In this document: positions 26,048-33,836 of the stretch, in pieces | Layout of the letters: each line of letters begins with the position of its first letter | How positions within the stretch are numbered: position 1 is the first letter of the stretch | Source: Opitutia bacterium ISCC 52 | GTDB lineage: Bacteria; Verrucomicrobiota; Verrucomicrobiia; Opitutales; UBA2995 | Direction: 5' to 3' | Assembly (NCBI GenBank): GCA_014529675.2 | Contig: CP076040.1 | Location: forward strand, 3,925,894-3,989,893 | Length of the DNA: 64,000 nucleotides | Made by a program: the position numbers and the translations under genes | Notes under the pieces: generated by a model | Told to the model about the DNA's origin: nothing | The model's input: the letters and a program-made list of their open reading frames with translations, nothing else | Databases searched by the model: none

Positions 26048-26492
26048 AACCACAGAAAGCGCAGAAGGCACAAAAAGGTGAAATAGGAGGCTATTGGATA
26101 AATTTGCGTATTTGAAGTCTCGGAGCTCCAAAGTTGATGAGGAGTCCGTGATTAATTTTAGTGGCACGCAAATAGGCAAGAACTTGGGCTATATGCTCAT
26201 CTGAAATGCTTTTTACAGCTTTTAACTCAACCAGTATCTTATCATCTATGATTAAATCGGCAAGATAGTCACCAACAACCGAGCCATCTTCATCAACCAC
26301 TGGAATAGGAACTTGCTGCTCCACCTTTAGATTCAACTTTCTCAATCTATTCTTTAATGAGTTCTCATAAACCTTCTCTAAGAATCCATTTTTAAAATAC
26401 TTGTGCGCGGAAAATGCGGTTTCCCTAATCGTGTCTGCCAAATAATTGATGTCCCCTTCTTTCATTTTGTGCCTTTTGTGCTTTTTGCGGTT
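26048..26492. mobile_element. Candidate GxxExxY element with 28-bp inverted ends
   Basis: The left end (26048-26075, AACCACAGAAAGCGCAGAAG then GCACAAAA) and the reverse complement of the right end (26465-26492, AACCGCAAAAAGCACAAAAG then GCACAAAA) match at 24 of 28 positions. Between them lies a single gene, GxxExxY, whose ATG touches the right repeat. The 445-bp unit sits between the dipeptidase and the PLP-enzyme genes. No transposase is encoded, and no target-site duplication was found on inspection. Whether it moves is unknown. Confidence 0.55.
26091..26465 (-). CDS. GxxExxY protein, PD-(D/E)XK nuclease-like
   Basis: A 124-residue protein with the name-giving motif GFLEKVYENSL at about residues 28-38, and a nuclease-like core: DLIIDDKILVELKAVKSI holds the Asp and the Glu-x-Lys of the PD-(D/E)XK superfamily. 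The family is widespread and often multi-copy in Bacteroidota, Verrucomicrobiota and Planctomycetota; its function is not established. The gene is complete and bounded by inverted repeats. The closing segment HIAQVLAYLRATKINHGLLI and NFGAPRLQIRKFI is also typical. A role in DNA processing of its own element is possible but unproven. Confidence 0.93.
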   Translation of the reverse strand: MKEGDINYLADTIRETAFSAHKYFKNGFLEKVYENSLKNRLRKLNLKVEQQVPIPVVDEDGSVVGDYLADLIIDDKILVELKAVKSISDEHIAQVLAYLRATKINHGLLINFGAPRLQIRKFIQ

Positions 26493-26498
26493 AAAATA

Positions 26499-27605
26499 CT
26501 ACAACCGATGCCTTGCCGCGTTCGTCCACTGTCCGGTAACGACATCGCCTTCCACCACATTCACATGATCATAAAGGGCCATCGTAGGACAAATATGAGC
26601 GGGGACCCCTAGATATACATCGCCCACCTGAATCGATTCCCAATTTTGCACTTTGGCAACCAGGTGCTCTTCACTGTGACCAACATACTCAGCGTTTTCC
26701 AGTCCGTGAATTTGTACCCTGGGGTGAGACATTTCAGAAGCAACCGCCTTATGCCCCAGTTCAAAACAGACCATGCCGTTCTTAGGCTTACTCACCACTC
26801 GAGTTAGCAGAAAAGCGGCATTCTCGAAAGGCATGTCAGCAAGCCTGATGCTACTGTTTAAATCCCAAAGCAACGTAGTCCCTGGACTCAATTCAACTCC
26901 TTCACGTTTGGCATGAATCGGGAACGATGGAGAACCGCCCGCAACCACCACCGGGGGAGCGAATCCCATTTTGTTGAGCTGGCTTATCAGGTCCTCAGCT
27001 TCTGCATAAGCCTTGTCCACCTTTTCAGTTCGTTCGCTCAGTGATTTATCCTGAATGTGACCGTCATAGACATGTAGCCCTCGAATATCGAGACGCGGCA
27101 TCTCATGAAGCACTTTGTAACGTGCGACGGCCTCCATTCCAGGAAGCACTCCGGTTCGATTCATTCCGACGTTGATGTCTAAAAATACCCCCAGTCGAGT
27201 CGAATGAGTTTCACAAGCTTTATTCAGCTGATGGATGATGGCCGCATTATCCACCACCACGGAAAATCGAGTGTCGGGAAATTGTGAGGACATCTCAACC
27301 AGGAGTTCCATTTCTGGTCCCACAGGCTGAATGGCCATGAGCAGTCCCTCGACTTTTTCTTCAGCCAGTAGGTTAGCTTCGGCCAGGGTCGCGCACTTAA
27401 ACTTTGAGATCCCGGCTTCCACCTGCATGCGAACCACTTCAGCCAACTTATGCGTTTTGATATGGGGTCGTAGCCGGGACGGATCACCCGCGATTTTCAC
27501 CATCTGCTGAATGTTATTCCGAATCCGGTCAGGATAGATTAACACCGCAGGTGACGGAATGCTTGTCACATCAGGAATGGTTCCAGGGAAAAGAGGCATA
27601 TTCAA
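26499..27605 (-). CDS. D-threonine aldolase / D-serine dehydratase-like PLP enzyme
   Basis: A 368-residue alanine-racemase-fold enzyme. IPSPAVLIYPDRIRNNIQQM opens the PLP barrel and LRPHIKTHKLAEV contains the lysine that forms the Schiff base; LGVFLDINVGMNRTGV and LHVYDGHIQD follow in the barrel, with VVAGGSPSFPIH as phosphate-binding loop. The last 120 residues are the beta domain, where APAHICPTM-like PAHICPTMALYDHVNVV supplies the metal ligands (His-x-Cys) of the DSD1/D-threonine aldolase family. It probably cleaves or dehydrates a D-amino acid. With the M19 dipeptidase it could degrade D-residue dipeptides. A second ATG two codons in is an alternative start. Confidence 0.9.
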   Translation of the reverse strand: MNMPLFPGTIPDVTSIPSPAVLIYPDRIRNNIQQMVKIAGDPSRLRPHIKTHKLAEVVRMQVEAGISKFKCATLAEANLLAEEKVEGLLMAIQPVGPEMELLVEMSSQFPDTRFSVVVDNAAIIHQLNKACETHSTRLGVFLDINVGMNRTGVLPGMEAVARYKVLHEMPRLDIRGLHVYDGHIQDKSLSERTEKVDKAYAEAEDLISQLNKMGFAPPVVVAGGSPSFPIHAKREGVELSPGTTLLWDLNSSIRLADMPFENAAFLLTRVVSKPKNGMVCFELGHKAVASEMSHPRVQIHGLENAEYVGHSEEHLVAKVQNWESIQVGDVYLGVPAHICPTMALYDHVNVVEGDVVTGQWTNAARHRL

Positions 27606-27637
27606 AAGAATCAGTCGTTATGGCAGTTTCGACAAGC

Positions 27638-27946
27638 TTAACTGTCTGGGCTTACGATCAGAACATCGTAAGACTGTTTGTCCATAGGGAGTGCTCCTTC
27701 ATGACGTAGTTCCACGTTGGCTCCTGTCCCATCCGCAGCCGTTCCTTCGTTTTGCCAGTCACCGGATGCCAAGGTCTCACGACGGCGAAGTTGATAAGTA
27801 GCACCCACCCCGGTATCAAGACTCACAACGACATCATTTCCATCTATTGCGGGTTGGCCTTCGATGAGGATCGTTTTGATTCCTTGTCCGGCAGCAAGCA
27901 ACGAGAAGAAGAGACAGGAGAGGAAGACTATTATTCGAAAATGCAT
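27638..27946 (-). CDS. Small exported protein of unknown function
   Basis: A 102-residue protein with a signal peptide (MHFRIIVFLSCLFFSLLAAG). The mature part contains TYQLRRRETLASGDWQNEG and ends SYDVLIVSPDS. This beta-rich YxLxRxxxLxxxxW pattern is one I associate with exported repeats and tail domains in Verrucomicrobiota, often part of larger proteins ending FYRV. Here it stands alone. It lies 32 bp upstream of the D-threonine-aldolase-like gene in the same direction and may be cotranscribed. Function not known. Confidence 0.7.
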   Translation of the reverse strand: MHFRIIVFLSCLFFSLLAAGQGIKTILIEGQPAIDGNDVVVSLDTGVGATYQLRRRETLASGDWQNEGTAADGTGANVELRHEGALPMDKQSYDVLIVSPDS

Positions 27947-28001
27947 AGCTCAGAAACAATTAAGAATTCAATCTTCAGCTTATCCCATTTCGACTAGACT
28001 T

Positions 28002-28036
28002 GTAAGCCTTTCAATAGCTTGAAATAAATGGCTTAC
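28002..28036. promoter_or_regulatory. Nested palindrome upstream of dehydrogenase gene
   Basis: GTAAGCC (28002-28008) pairs with GGCTTAC (28030-28036), and inside TTTCAA (28009-28014) pairs with TTGAAA (28019-28024) around TAGC. It lies in the divergent gap, 43 bp before ATG 28080. It could be an operator for a sugar-responsive repressor or a 5' RNA hairpin. A similar CTTTCAA-N6-TTGAAAG sequence occurs near 24936 downstream of the dipeptidase gene. Confidence 0.45.
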
Positions 28037-28079
28037 TCGAATCAAAGCTACTCAAAGACAAAGTCACTACCCCACTATT

Positions 28080-29129
28080 ATGCCTCAAAATAACTATAAA
28101 GTCGGAGTCATCGGTTACGGCTGGGCTGCGACAGCTCACATTGATGCCATTAATGGAACGAACCAGTGTACGGTTACCGCGGTTTATTCTTCGCGCGAAC
28201 TGGACGCCCAGGACCTAAAAGCCGCTCATAATTCTGACATCACTCCATATCAGGACCTCGATGACATGCTGGCTGATCCAAACGTGAATACGGTCTCGAT
28301 CACCTCCTACCCGGGACAGCACAAAGACCAGGCCATTGCTGCTGCCAAAGCGGGAAAGAACCTTATTATCGAAAAACCACTGGCTTTATCCCTAACCGAT
28401 TGTTACGAGATTCAAACAGCCGTTAACGAAGCGGGCGTTCAGGCCTGTGTGTGCTTTGAAGTTCGCTTTATCAGCCAGTTTCAAACCACCAAAAAGATCA
28501 TCGATGAAGGACTCTTAGGAGACATTCATTATGGAGAGGTCGATTACTACCACGGCATTGGTCCCTGGTATGGTCAGTACCGCTGGAATACGACCAAAGA
28601 AAATGGAGGTAGCAGTCTTCTTTCGGCTGGTTGCCATGCGCTCGATGCATTGCTCCTGTGCATGGGGAACGATGTGACATCCGTTTCATCGATGGGTACA
28701 CAATCAACCCACGACGTTTTTTCAAAATACGAATACCCCACCACAACGGTCACCTTGATAAACTTTGCCAATGGCAAGGTAGGCAAAGCGGCATCCGTCA
28801 TAGATTGTTTTCAACCGTATTACTTTCACACGCATTTAGTAGGAAGCGAAGGGAGCATGCTCGATGATAAGATCTACTCAGCCAAGTTGCATCTTCGCGA
28901 TAAGGAGTGGACGAAACTTCCCATCGCTATGGCTGACTCGGGCGATGTGGCAGATCATCCTTACCAGGATCAGTTTCAGGCATTCTTTGATGCACTGGAC
29001 GAAGGTAAAGCGATGCCACTTACATCCTTAGACGAAGCCATTAAATCGTTCGAAGTGATCTTTGCTGCTGACAAATCGGTAGAAGAAAGACGTCCGGTTA
29101 CGATCGAAGAAATGAGAGCACATGGGTGA
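28080..29129 (+). CDS. Gfo/Idh/MocA family oxidoreductase
   Basis: A 349-residue NAD(P)-dependent dehydrogenase. VGVIGYGWAATAHIDAING is the Rossmann start, LIIEKPLALSLTDC the lysine motif, and GGSSLLSAGCHALDALLLCMG the substrate-side segment with the catalytic histidine. YGQYRWNTTKENGGSS just before it is common in sugar-acting members. No export signal. Its stop codon overlaps the start of the LmbE deacetylase gene by 8 bp, so the two are coupled; both converge on the amino-sugar operon on the other strand. The pair may act on an N-acetyl sugar derivative. Confidence 0.92.
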   Translation: MPQNNYKVGVIGYGWAATAHIDAINGTNQCTVTAVYSSRELDAQDLKAAHNSDITPYQDLDDMLADPNVNTVSITSYPGQHKDQAIAAAKAGKNLIIEKPLALSLTDCYEIQTAVNEAGVQACVCFEVRFISQFQTTKKIIDEGLLGDIHYGEVDYYHGIGPWYGQYRWNTTKENGGSSLLSAGCHALDALLLCMGNDVTSVSSMGTQSTHDVFSKYEYPTTTVTLINFANGKVGKAASVIDCFQPYYFHTHLVGSEGSMLDDKIYSAKLHLRDKEWTKLPIAMADSGDVADHPYQDQFQAFFDALDEGKAMPLTSLDEAIKSFEVIFAADKSVEERRPVTIEEMRAHG

Positions 29130-29928
29130 AGCTAAATCGGCCTTGGGCATGTTCGCCCACCCTGACGATATCGAGTTTGTCGCAGCAGGCACTTTACTCC
29201 TATTGAAGGAGCGTGGCTGGGATATTCATTACATGAATCTGACGGGAGGAGATCTCGGTAGCCTGGAACACGATCGTGATGAGACACGCTGCATTCGCAT
29301 TCAAGAAGGACAGGATGCGGCAAAACTACTGAGAGCCACATTCCACGATCCCGTGTGCAATGACTTGGAGATTCTGTACGAGCTGGAAACGATTCGGCGC
29401 ATTACAGCAGTCATTCGCGAGACTGATCCTAGCATTATTCTGACGCACGCTTTGAGCGATTACATGATGGATCATGAAAACACGGCGAAGCTCACTGTAT
29501 CATCCGCCTTCGTAAAAGGCATGCCCAACTATGAAACCCACCCTCCCGTGGAAGCGGTTTCGACCAACACGACTATCTACCATGCCATGCCTCACGGGCT
29601 GCAAACGCCCATGCGTGAAAAGGTGCGGGCTGGACTCTATGTCGATACCGGTTCCGTTCATTCAACCAAGCGCGAAGCATTAGCAGCTCACAAAAGCCAA
29701 AAACACTTTCTCGATGCGACCCAAGGCATGGACTCCTACCTGGTTACCATGGATGAACTTTCCAAAGGGGTTGGTAAGTTGTCTGGCCGATATGAACATG
29801 CCGAAGGCTGGCGGCGCCATTTGCACTTAGGGTTCAGCACTGAGGAGCAGGATCCATTGGCCGAAGCGTTGAAAGACGTGTGCTGTATAGATGAGGCCTA
29901 CGAAGCGTCACTTCGCGAACCAAAGTAA
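29122..29928 (+). CDS. PIG-L/LmbE family deacetylase
   Basis: A 268-residue zinc-dependent N-deacetylase. The metal motif MFAHPDDIEF is intact (His, Asp, Asp), and SDYMMDHENTAKL supplies the third ligand histidine. Length and layout fit single-domain family members, which remove acetyl groups from N-acetylglucosaminyl compounds. This contrasts with the degenerate LmbE half of the fusion at 1274. ATG overlaps the stop region of the preceding dehydrogenase. Probably deacetylates an amino sugar before the NagB step. It ends 24 bp from the convergent transporter gene. Confidence 0.92.
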   Translation: MGEAKSALGMFAHPDDIEFVAAGTLLLLKERGWDIHYMNLTGGDLGSLEHDRDETRCIRIQEGQDAAKLLRATFHDPVCNDLEILYELETIRRITAVIRETDPSIILTHALSDYMMDHENTAKLTVSSAFVKGMPNYETHPPVEAVSTNTTIYHAMPHGLQTPMREKVRAGLYVDTGSVHSTKREALAAHKSQKHFLDATQGMDSYLVTMDELSKGVGKLSGRYEHAEGWRRHLHLGFSTEEQDPLAEALKDVCCIDEAYEASLREPK

Positions 29929-29952
29929 ACGTTCGTCATGAAAACACACAGG

Positions 29953-31215
29953 CTAAGATGTCTGTGCTACTTCAGCAAGCTCAGGCGAGTTCATCTTTGC
30001 ATACACTTTACTTGCCGTAAGCCCTGCAAGAACAAGAGACACAATCAACCCGATAGTTGCTAGAATTAGAATCGGTTTGGGAGTTTTCCGATCACCACTC
30101 AGTTCTTTTCGAGTGCCCAGATAGATTAAGGCAGCCGCCAACGCTGGAATGCCCAAAACAGTCAGGGCCTGAGCGAACGTTATAAGTAAAACCGTGCTGC
30201 CCTCTTGGACAAGAGAAGCAATCGCAACCATCATCCCAACCAACAATGCCAAAGCAGTTAAGTGGACTGGCCAACGGTCATTCAAACGAGAACCTTTACC
30301 CAAAGCGTCTGACATAACGGTACCCCCTATCATGGCATTAACCAGGAAGGAGCTCAATGCACCTGCCAAAATTCCACCGGCAAAAATGTAACGTGCACCC
30401 GAACCAAACAGTGGTTCTAACTGACGAGCGACATCGCCCACCGATGCTAGGGTGACTCCGCCAGGCATTCCATAAAAAGTGCGCCAAGCCGTTAAGAGGA
30501 TGATCACGGTGATAATACCCAGCACTGATATACTCACCATGGAATCCAACATGCCTTTGCGGACATCTCCCATTCCCCAGCCACGTTCTTTTACCAGGTA
30601 GGCTTGGTAAAATGCACCTCCGACTGAGAAAGTCGTTCCGATCATACCCAACAGTGGAATCAGGTCAGGACTGCCAGTTGGGCGGACGGGTTCGAAGTCG
30701 GGTGGATTAAAAAGCACGAGCAAGAAATTCACCACAAAGGCCGCACACATGAAAGCGATGAGAAACTTCATCAACTTTTCAATGAAGCGATAGAGATCTC
30801 GCATTCGATAAAGGATTCCAAGGATGACCGCATTGAAAGCGATCAGGACCACGACCCGAGCGGATGAAGAAAGGGTCTCTTCTGTGATCAATGGTTCTAA
30901 TCCACCAATTATGGCGATATTGTTGGAAGACTGAAACAGCGCAACCAGAGTGAATAGGATGAGCCCAATCAAAATCGTTACGCCGCGGCCGAGACGAGCT
31001 GCCAGTTCATCGCACAAACTGCTTTCATAGACCACACCTAGACGGGCAGACAAAGCCACCATGGCAATCATTAGGATCGCAGCACCAATGATGATCGGTA
31101 CTCCCACCAATCCAAAACTGGCTCCCACTTTAGAGCTAGTCAGAATAGAGCCGGGGCCCAAGACAACAGCAGCGACAATAAGGGCAGGACCGATGGATTG
31201 AAGTAAGCGTTTCAT
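29953..31215 (-). CDS. Nramp-fold transporter lacking the metal-site residues
   Basis: A 420-residue inner-membrane protein with about 11 hydrophobic segments and clear overall similarity in layout to Nramp/MntH transporters. In real Nramp proteins helix 1 has DPGN and helix 6 has MPH; here helix 1 reads GPGSILTSSKVGAS and helix 6 TFSVGGAFYQAYLVKERGW, so the Asp, Asn, Met and His metal ligands are absent. It is therefore unlikely to carry manganese or iron in the usual way. It overlaps nagA by 4 bp (start ATG 31215) and is the last gene of the isomerase-nagB-nagA operon, which has no other transporter. I infer uptake of an amino sugar or derivative. Confidence 0.85.
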   Translation of the reverse strand: MKRLLQSIGPALIVAAVVLGPGSILTSSKVGASFGLVGVPIIIGAAILMIAMVALSARLGVVYESSLCDELAARLGRGVTILIGLILFTLVALFQSSNNIAIIGGLEPLITEETLSSSARVVVLIAFNAVILGILYRMRDLYRFIEKLMKFLIAFMCAAFVVNFLLVLFNPPDFEPVRPTGSPDLIPLLGMIGTTFSVGGAFYQAYLVKERGWGMGDVRKGMLDSMVSISVLGIITVIILLTAWRTFYGMPGGVTLASVGDVARQLEPLFGSGARYIFAGGILAGALSSFLVNAMIGGTVMSDALGKGSRLNDRWPVHLTALALLVGMMVAIASLVQEGSTVLLITFAQALTVLGIPALAAALIYLGTRKELSGDRKTPKPILILATIGLIVSLVLAGLTASKVYAKMNSPELAEVAQTS

Positions 31216-32126
31216 GTGTTTAAACCTAATGCCTTGCGTGGGTTTGTATCAATGAGTTGCTGAATATCAGCATCACTCAACCCGAGTTGTTCTCTTAAAT
31301 TCCTTCGAAGCCGCGCCATGGTAAGCGTTGATCCTGCCAGATTGGCCGAGCCAGGTCGACGAGCGACACCTTCATCATCCACCTCAACCTCGAAACCAGA
31401 GAGTCGATGCAGCCCCGGTCCGAGACGCGCGGCACTGATAGCGTCTGTCACCATGATCGCTCGTTCCACACCCACTAAATCCAAATAATTCTTCAAACTA
31501 TAAAAGTTGATGTGGTGGCCATCAGGAATGAAACAGATCCACAACTGTTCTCGAAAGTGGAGAAAACGTTGAACCACATTGTCGTGACGAGGCAACTCAA
31601 CCGGACAACCATTACCGAGATGCGTGACCATACTCAGTCCATTATCGATCGCTCCTTTGAGTTGCTCCAAGCTAGGATTGCAGTGGCCGGCGGAAACCAC
31701 AATTCCTTCACCCTTGAGGAAACGTGTGGTTTCGAAATACGGATCCATCTCAGGAGCCAAGGTCACCAGGCGAACCAATCCTTTTCCTACGTCCAGCATG
31801 CGTTTGGCATCGTCCACGTTAGCCAGTTTCACATACTCAGCATCGTGAGCTCCAATATACCCAGGGGCAGGATTCAAGAACGGTCCTTCCACGTGAATGC
31901 CAGCGATCATTTTCTGAGCAAGCGGATCCTTTTCACGTAGATGGACCAGGTTTGCCACTTTCAGCAGCAATCGATCAAGGCTATCGGTTATGATAGTCGC
32001 CAAAATAGAATCAAACCCATCGGTCTCGAGCGCCACGCAAGCAGAATGAAGATCTTCCACTGACAGCCCGGGTGAACAAAAGTCAGTCCCGGCATAACCA
32101 TTCACTTGTATATCAAAAGGGTTCAC
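31212..32126 (-). CDS. nagA: N-acetylglucosamine-6-phosphate deacetylase
   Basis: A 304-residue amidohydrolase. I start it at GTG 32126, which overlaps the nagB stop as GTGA; the frame is open to 32165 but that would add 13 residues inside nag[14 protein letters not shown] opens the barrel, [13 protein letters not shown] gives the metal-binding Glu, [11 protein letters not shown] and MVTHLGNG the two His, and IMVTDAISA the catalytic Asp. It is short for NagA (about 380 residues) because the N-terminal beta domain before the barrel is nearly missing. It should convert GlcNAc-6-P or GalNAc-6-P to the amine. Coupled on both sides in the operon. Confidence 0.9.
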   Translation of the reverse strand: MNPFDIQVNGYAGTDFCSPGLSVEDLHSACVALETDGFDSILATIITDSLDRLLLKVANLVHLREKDPLAQKMIAGIHVEGPFLNPAPGYIGAHDAEYVKLANVDDAKRMLDVGKGLVRLVTLAPEMDPYFETTRFLKGEGIVVSAGHCNPSLEQLKGAIDNGLSMVTHLGNGCPVELPRHDNVVQRFLHFREQLWICFIPDGHHINFYSLKNYLDLVGVERAIMVTDAISAARLGPGLHRLSGFEVEVDDEGVARRPGSANLAGSTLTMARLRRNLREQLGLSDADIQQLIDTNPRKALGLNT

Positions 32127-32854
32127 AGCAATGATGCAGAAGGAGTATCCAGAAACATATGACAATCCGGATGTGTTTGCAAAATAGAAGCCGGAACATC
32201 TGGAGAAACCGGACCTTGGATCGCAGCTCTGACCGCTTCTGCTTTCCGCTCATCAGGAACGGTGCAAATGATCGTACGGCTTTTCATGATTTGTTGCACC
32301 GACATGGAAATCGCCTGTTTCGGGACTGAATCAAAATCAGGGAACCAGCCTTCCCCCAATTGTTGATTGCGACAAGCCTCGTTTAATTCAACCAGTAGAT
32401 AGGGCTCGGTTGTTTCAAAGTCCGCGGGAGGATCATTGAAGGCCAAATGTCCATTCTCTCCAATTCCGACGAACGCTACATCAATCGAAGTCTTTGATAA
32501 CATCTCCCCTACTCTCTGGCACTCATCTTCAGGGTCTGTTTCTCCATCGAGGTAATGAAACTCCTTCAAGGGACAGGGCAGAAGATCCACAAAACGTTCT
32601 TTTAAATACTTTCGAAAAGAGGCCGGCTGCTCGATAGACAATCCTATATACTCGTCGAGGTGAAAACCGGTTATGGAGGTCCAATCCAAATGGAGGAGGC
32701 GCAGTTGTTCGAGCATTTCAAATTGAGATGCACCTGTAGCCACTATTAAGGCAGCAGAATTGGATTCGGACAGCGCTTCATGAAGCCGCTGAGCACCTGA
32801 AGCAACTGCTGCCGCTCCCATTTCCTCTTTTGAACCGAAGACTCGTGTCTTCAT
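32123..32854 (-). CDS. nagB: Glucosamine-6-phosphate deaminase family protein
   Basis: A 243-residue single-domain NagB-type deaminase/isomerase. [17 protein letters not shown] is the phosphate loop, [13 protein letters not shown] holds the catalytic Asp, and [18 protein letters not shown] the His region, where the Asp and Glu of E. coli NagB are Asn and Asp. [21 protein letters not shown] matches the C-terminal lid. It would convert the NagA product into a ketohexose phosphate and ammonia; the altered residues leave open a galactosamine-6-phosphate or similar substrate. ATG overlaps the upstream isomerase stop by 4 bp. Confidence 0.88.
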   Translation of the reverse strand: MKTRVFGSKEEMGAAAVASGAQRLHEALSESNSAALIVATGASQFEMLEQLRLLHLDWTSITGFHLDEYIGLSIEQPASFRKYLKERFVDLLPCPLKEFHYLDGETDPEDECQRVGEMLSKTSIDVAFVGIGENGHLAFNDPPADFETTEPYLLVELNEACRNQQLGEGWFPDFDSVPKQAISMSVQQIMKSRTIICTVPDERKAEAVRAAIQGPVSPDVPASILQTHPDCHMFLDTPSASLL

Positions 32855-33714
32855 TTAGCGGTCACGCGCGACACCATTTTTTCTAATCGCTTGGCATACT
32901 CCACCCACAGTTTCCGAGCCTCGCCGGAGTCATCGATATCCTGCCCGGCATGGACGGCCGCCATCATATGCGGTTCGATAGATAGCCAACCTTCGTAATG
33001 CGTGTCTTCCAAATCCTGCAAAATCTTTTCCTGGACGTCATCCTCGTCTATATAACAGGCCACGTACTTATCGCCCTCAGGACCTGGTTTTGCCGCCTTG
33101 ATATGCACATGAGTCACGTGCTCCCAGCAGGCTCGGTAATAATCCCAAGTGACCTCCGTATTATTTTCATGGAGGCTATTGTTGCCTGTATCAAAGATCA
33201 GTTGAAATGCAGGACTATCGATCACGTTGACCAATTCAAGGAATCCAGCAGCTGTTTCGCCATAGCCGGCACAGTTTTCGTGCCCAAGAATGACCCCTTC
33301 CCCTTCAGCGATTTTGGAAAGCTCACTCAGTCGCCGAATGGTTTCCTGTCTCCAGGAAGCACGACTCAGAGGCGTGTGCCCTGAATTTGGGTACGACATG
33401 ATCCTGAGGAACTTGCAATTGGCTTCCCGTATTCTCGGAGCGACCCGTCTAAGTTCGGCCACATCGAGCTGAAAATCCGTATTGATGGCTCGTGACCAGT
33501 TTCCAATCTGACCGCCAAATCCAACGACTTGGATACCTGATTCCTGGAGTGTTTCAAAAGTATGTTTCCACTCGTCCTCAGATTGATCGCACACATTGGC
33601 GCCATCAATCAGGCGTAGCTCAATGGCGGACCAACCTACCTCCTTGAGTGTAGCTATTTGATTGGGGAGAGATTTTTCTGCTTCGTCGGTAAAACCGGTC
33701 AATTGAAATGGCAT
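32851..33714 (-). CDS. Sugar phosphate isomerase/epimerase (TIM barrel)
   Basis: A 287-residue xylose-isomerase-like barrel, the first gene of the leftward amino-sugar operon. [26 protein letters not shown] is the N-terminal strand and helix, [18 protein letters not shown] carries one metal Glu, [13 protein letters not shown] an Asp, [10 protein letters not shown] the His, and GWLSIEPHM the last Glu. All metal ligands appear present. It likely isomerises or epimerises a sugar made by the dehydrogenase that converges from 28080. Transcribed divergently from the sulfatase at 33837 across a 122-bp gap. Confidence 0.88.
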   Translation of the reverse strand: MPFQLTGFTDEAEKSLPNQIATLKEVGWSAIELRLIDGANVCDQSEDEWKHTFETLQESGIQVVGFGGQIGNWSRAINTDFQLDVAELRRVAPRIREANCKFLRIMSYPNSGHTPLSRASWRQETIRRLSELSKIAEGEGVILGHENCAGYGETAAGFLELVNVIDSPAFQLIFDTGNNSLHENNTEVTWDYYRACWEHVTHVHIKAAKPGPEGDKYVACYIDEDDVQEKILQDLEDTHYEGWLSIEPHMMAAVHAGQDIDDSGEARKLWVEYAKRLEKMVSRVTAK

Positions 33715-33836
33715 GGTCTTATTAAGACTAGATTTTCGCTAGCATCAACAGGAATTCCGTACTGTATGCAAAAGAGTGGAAGAAGCTATTGAATGTTGCC
33801 ACCAATAAGATCCGAATATCTCCTTAAATCAGCTCT

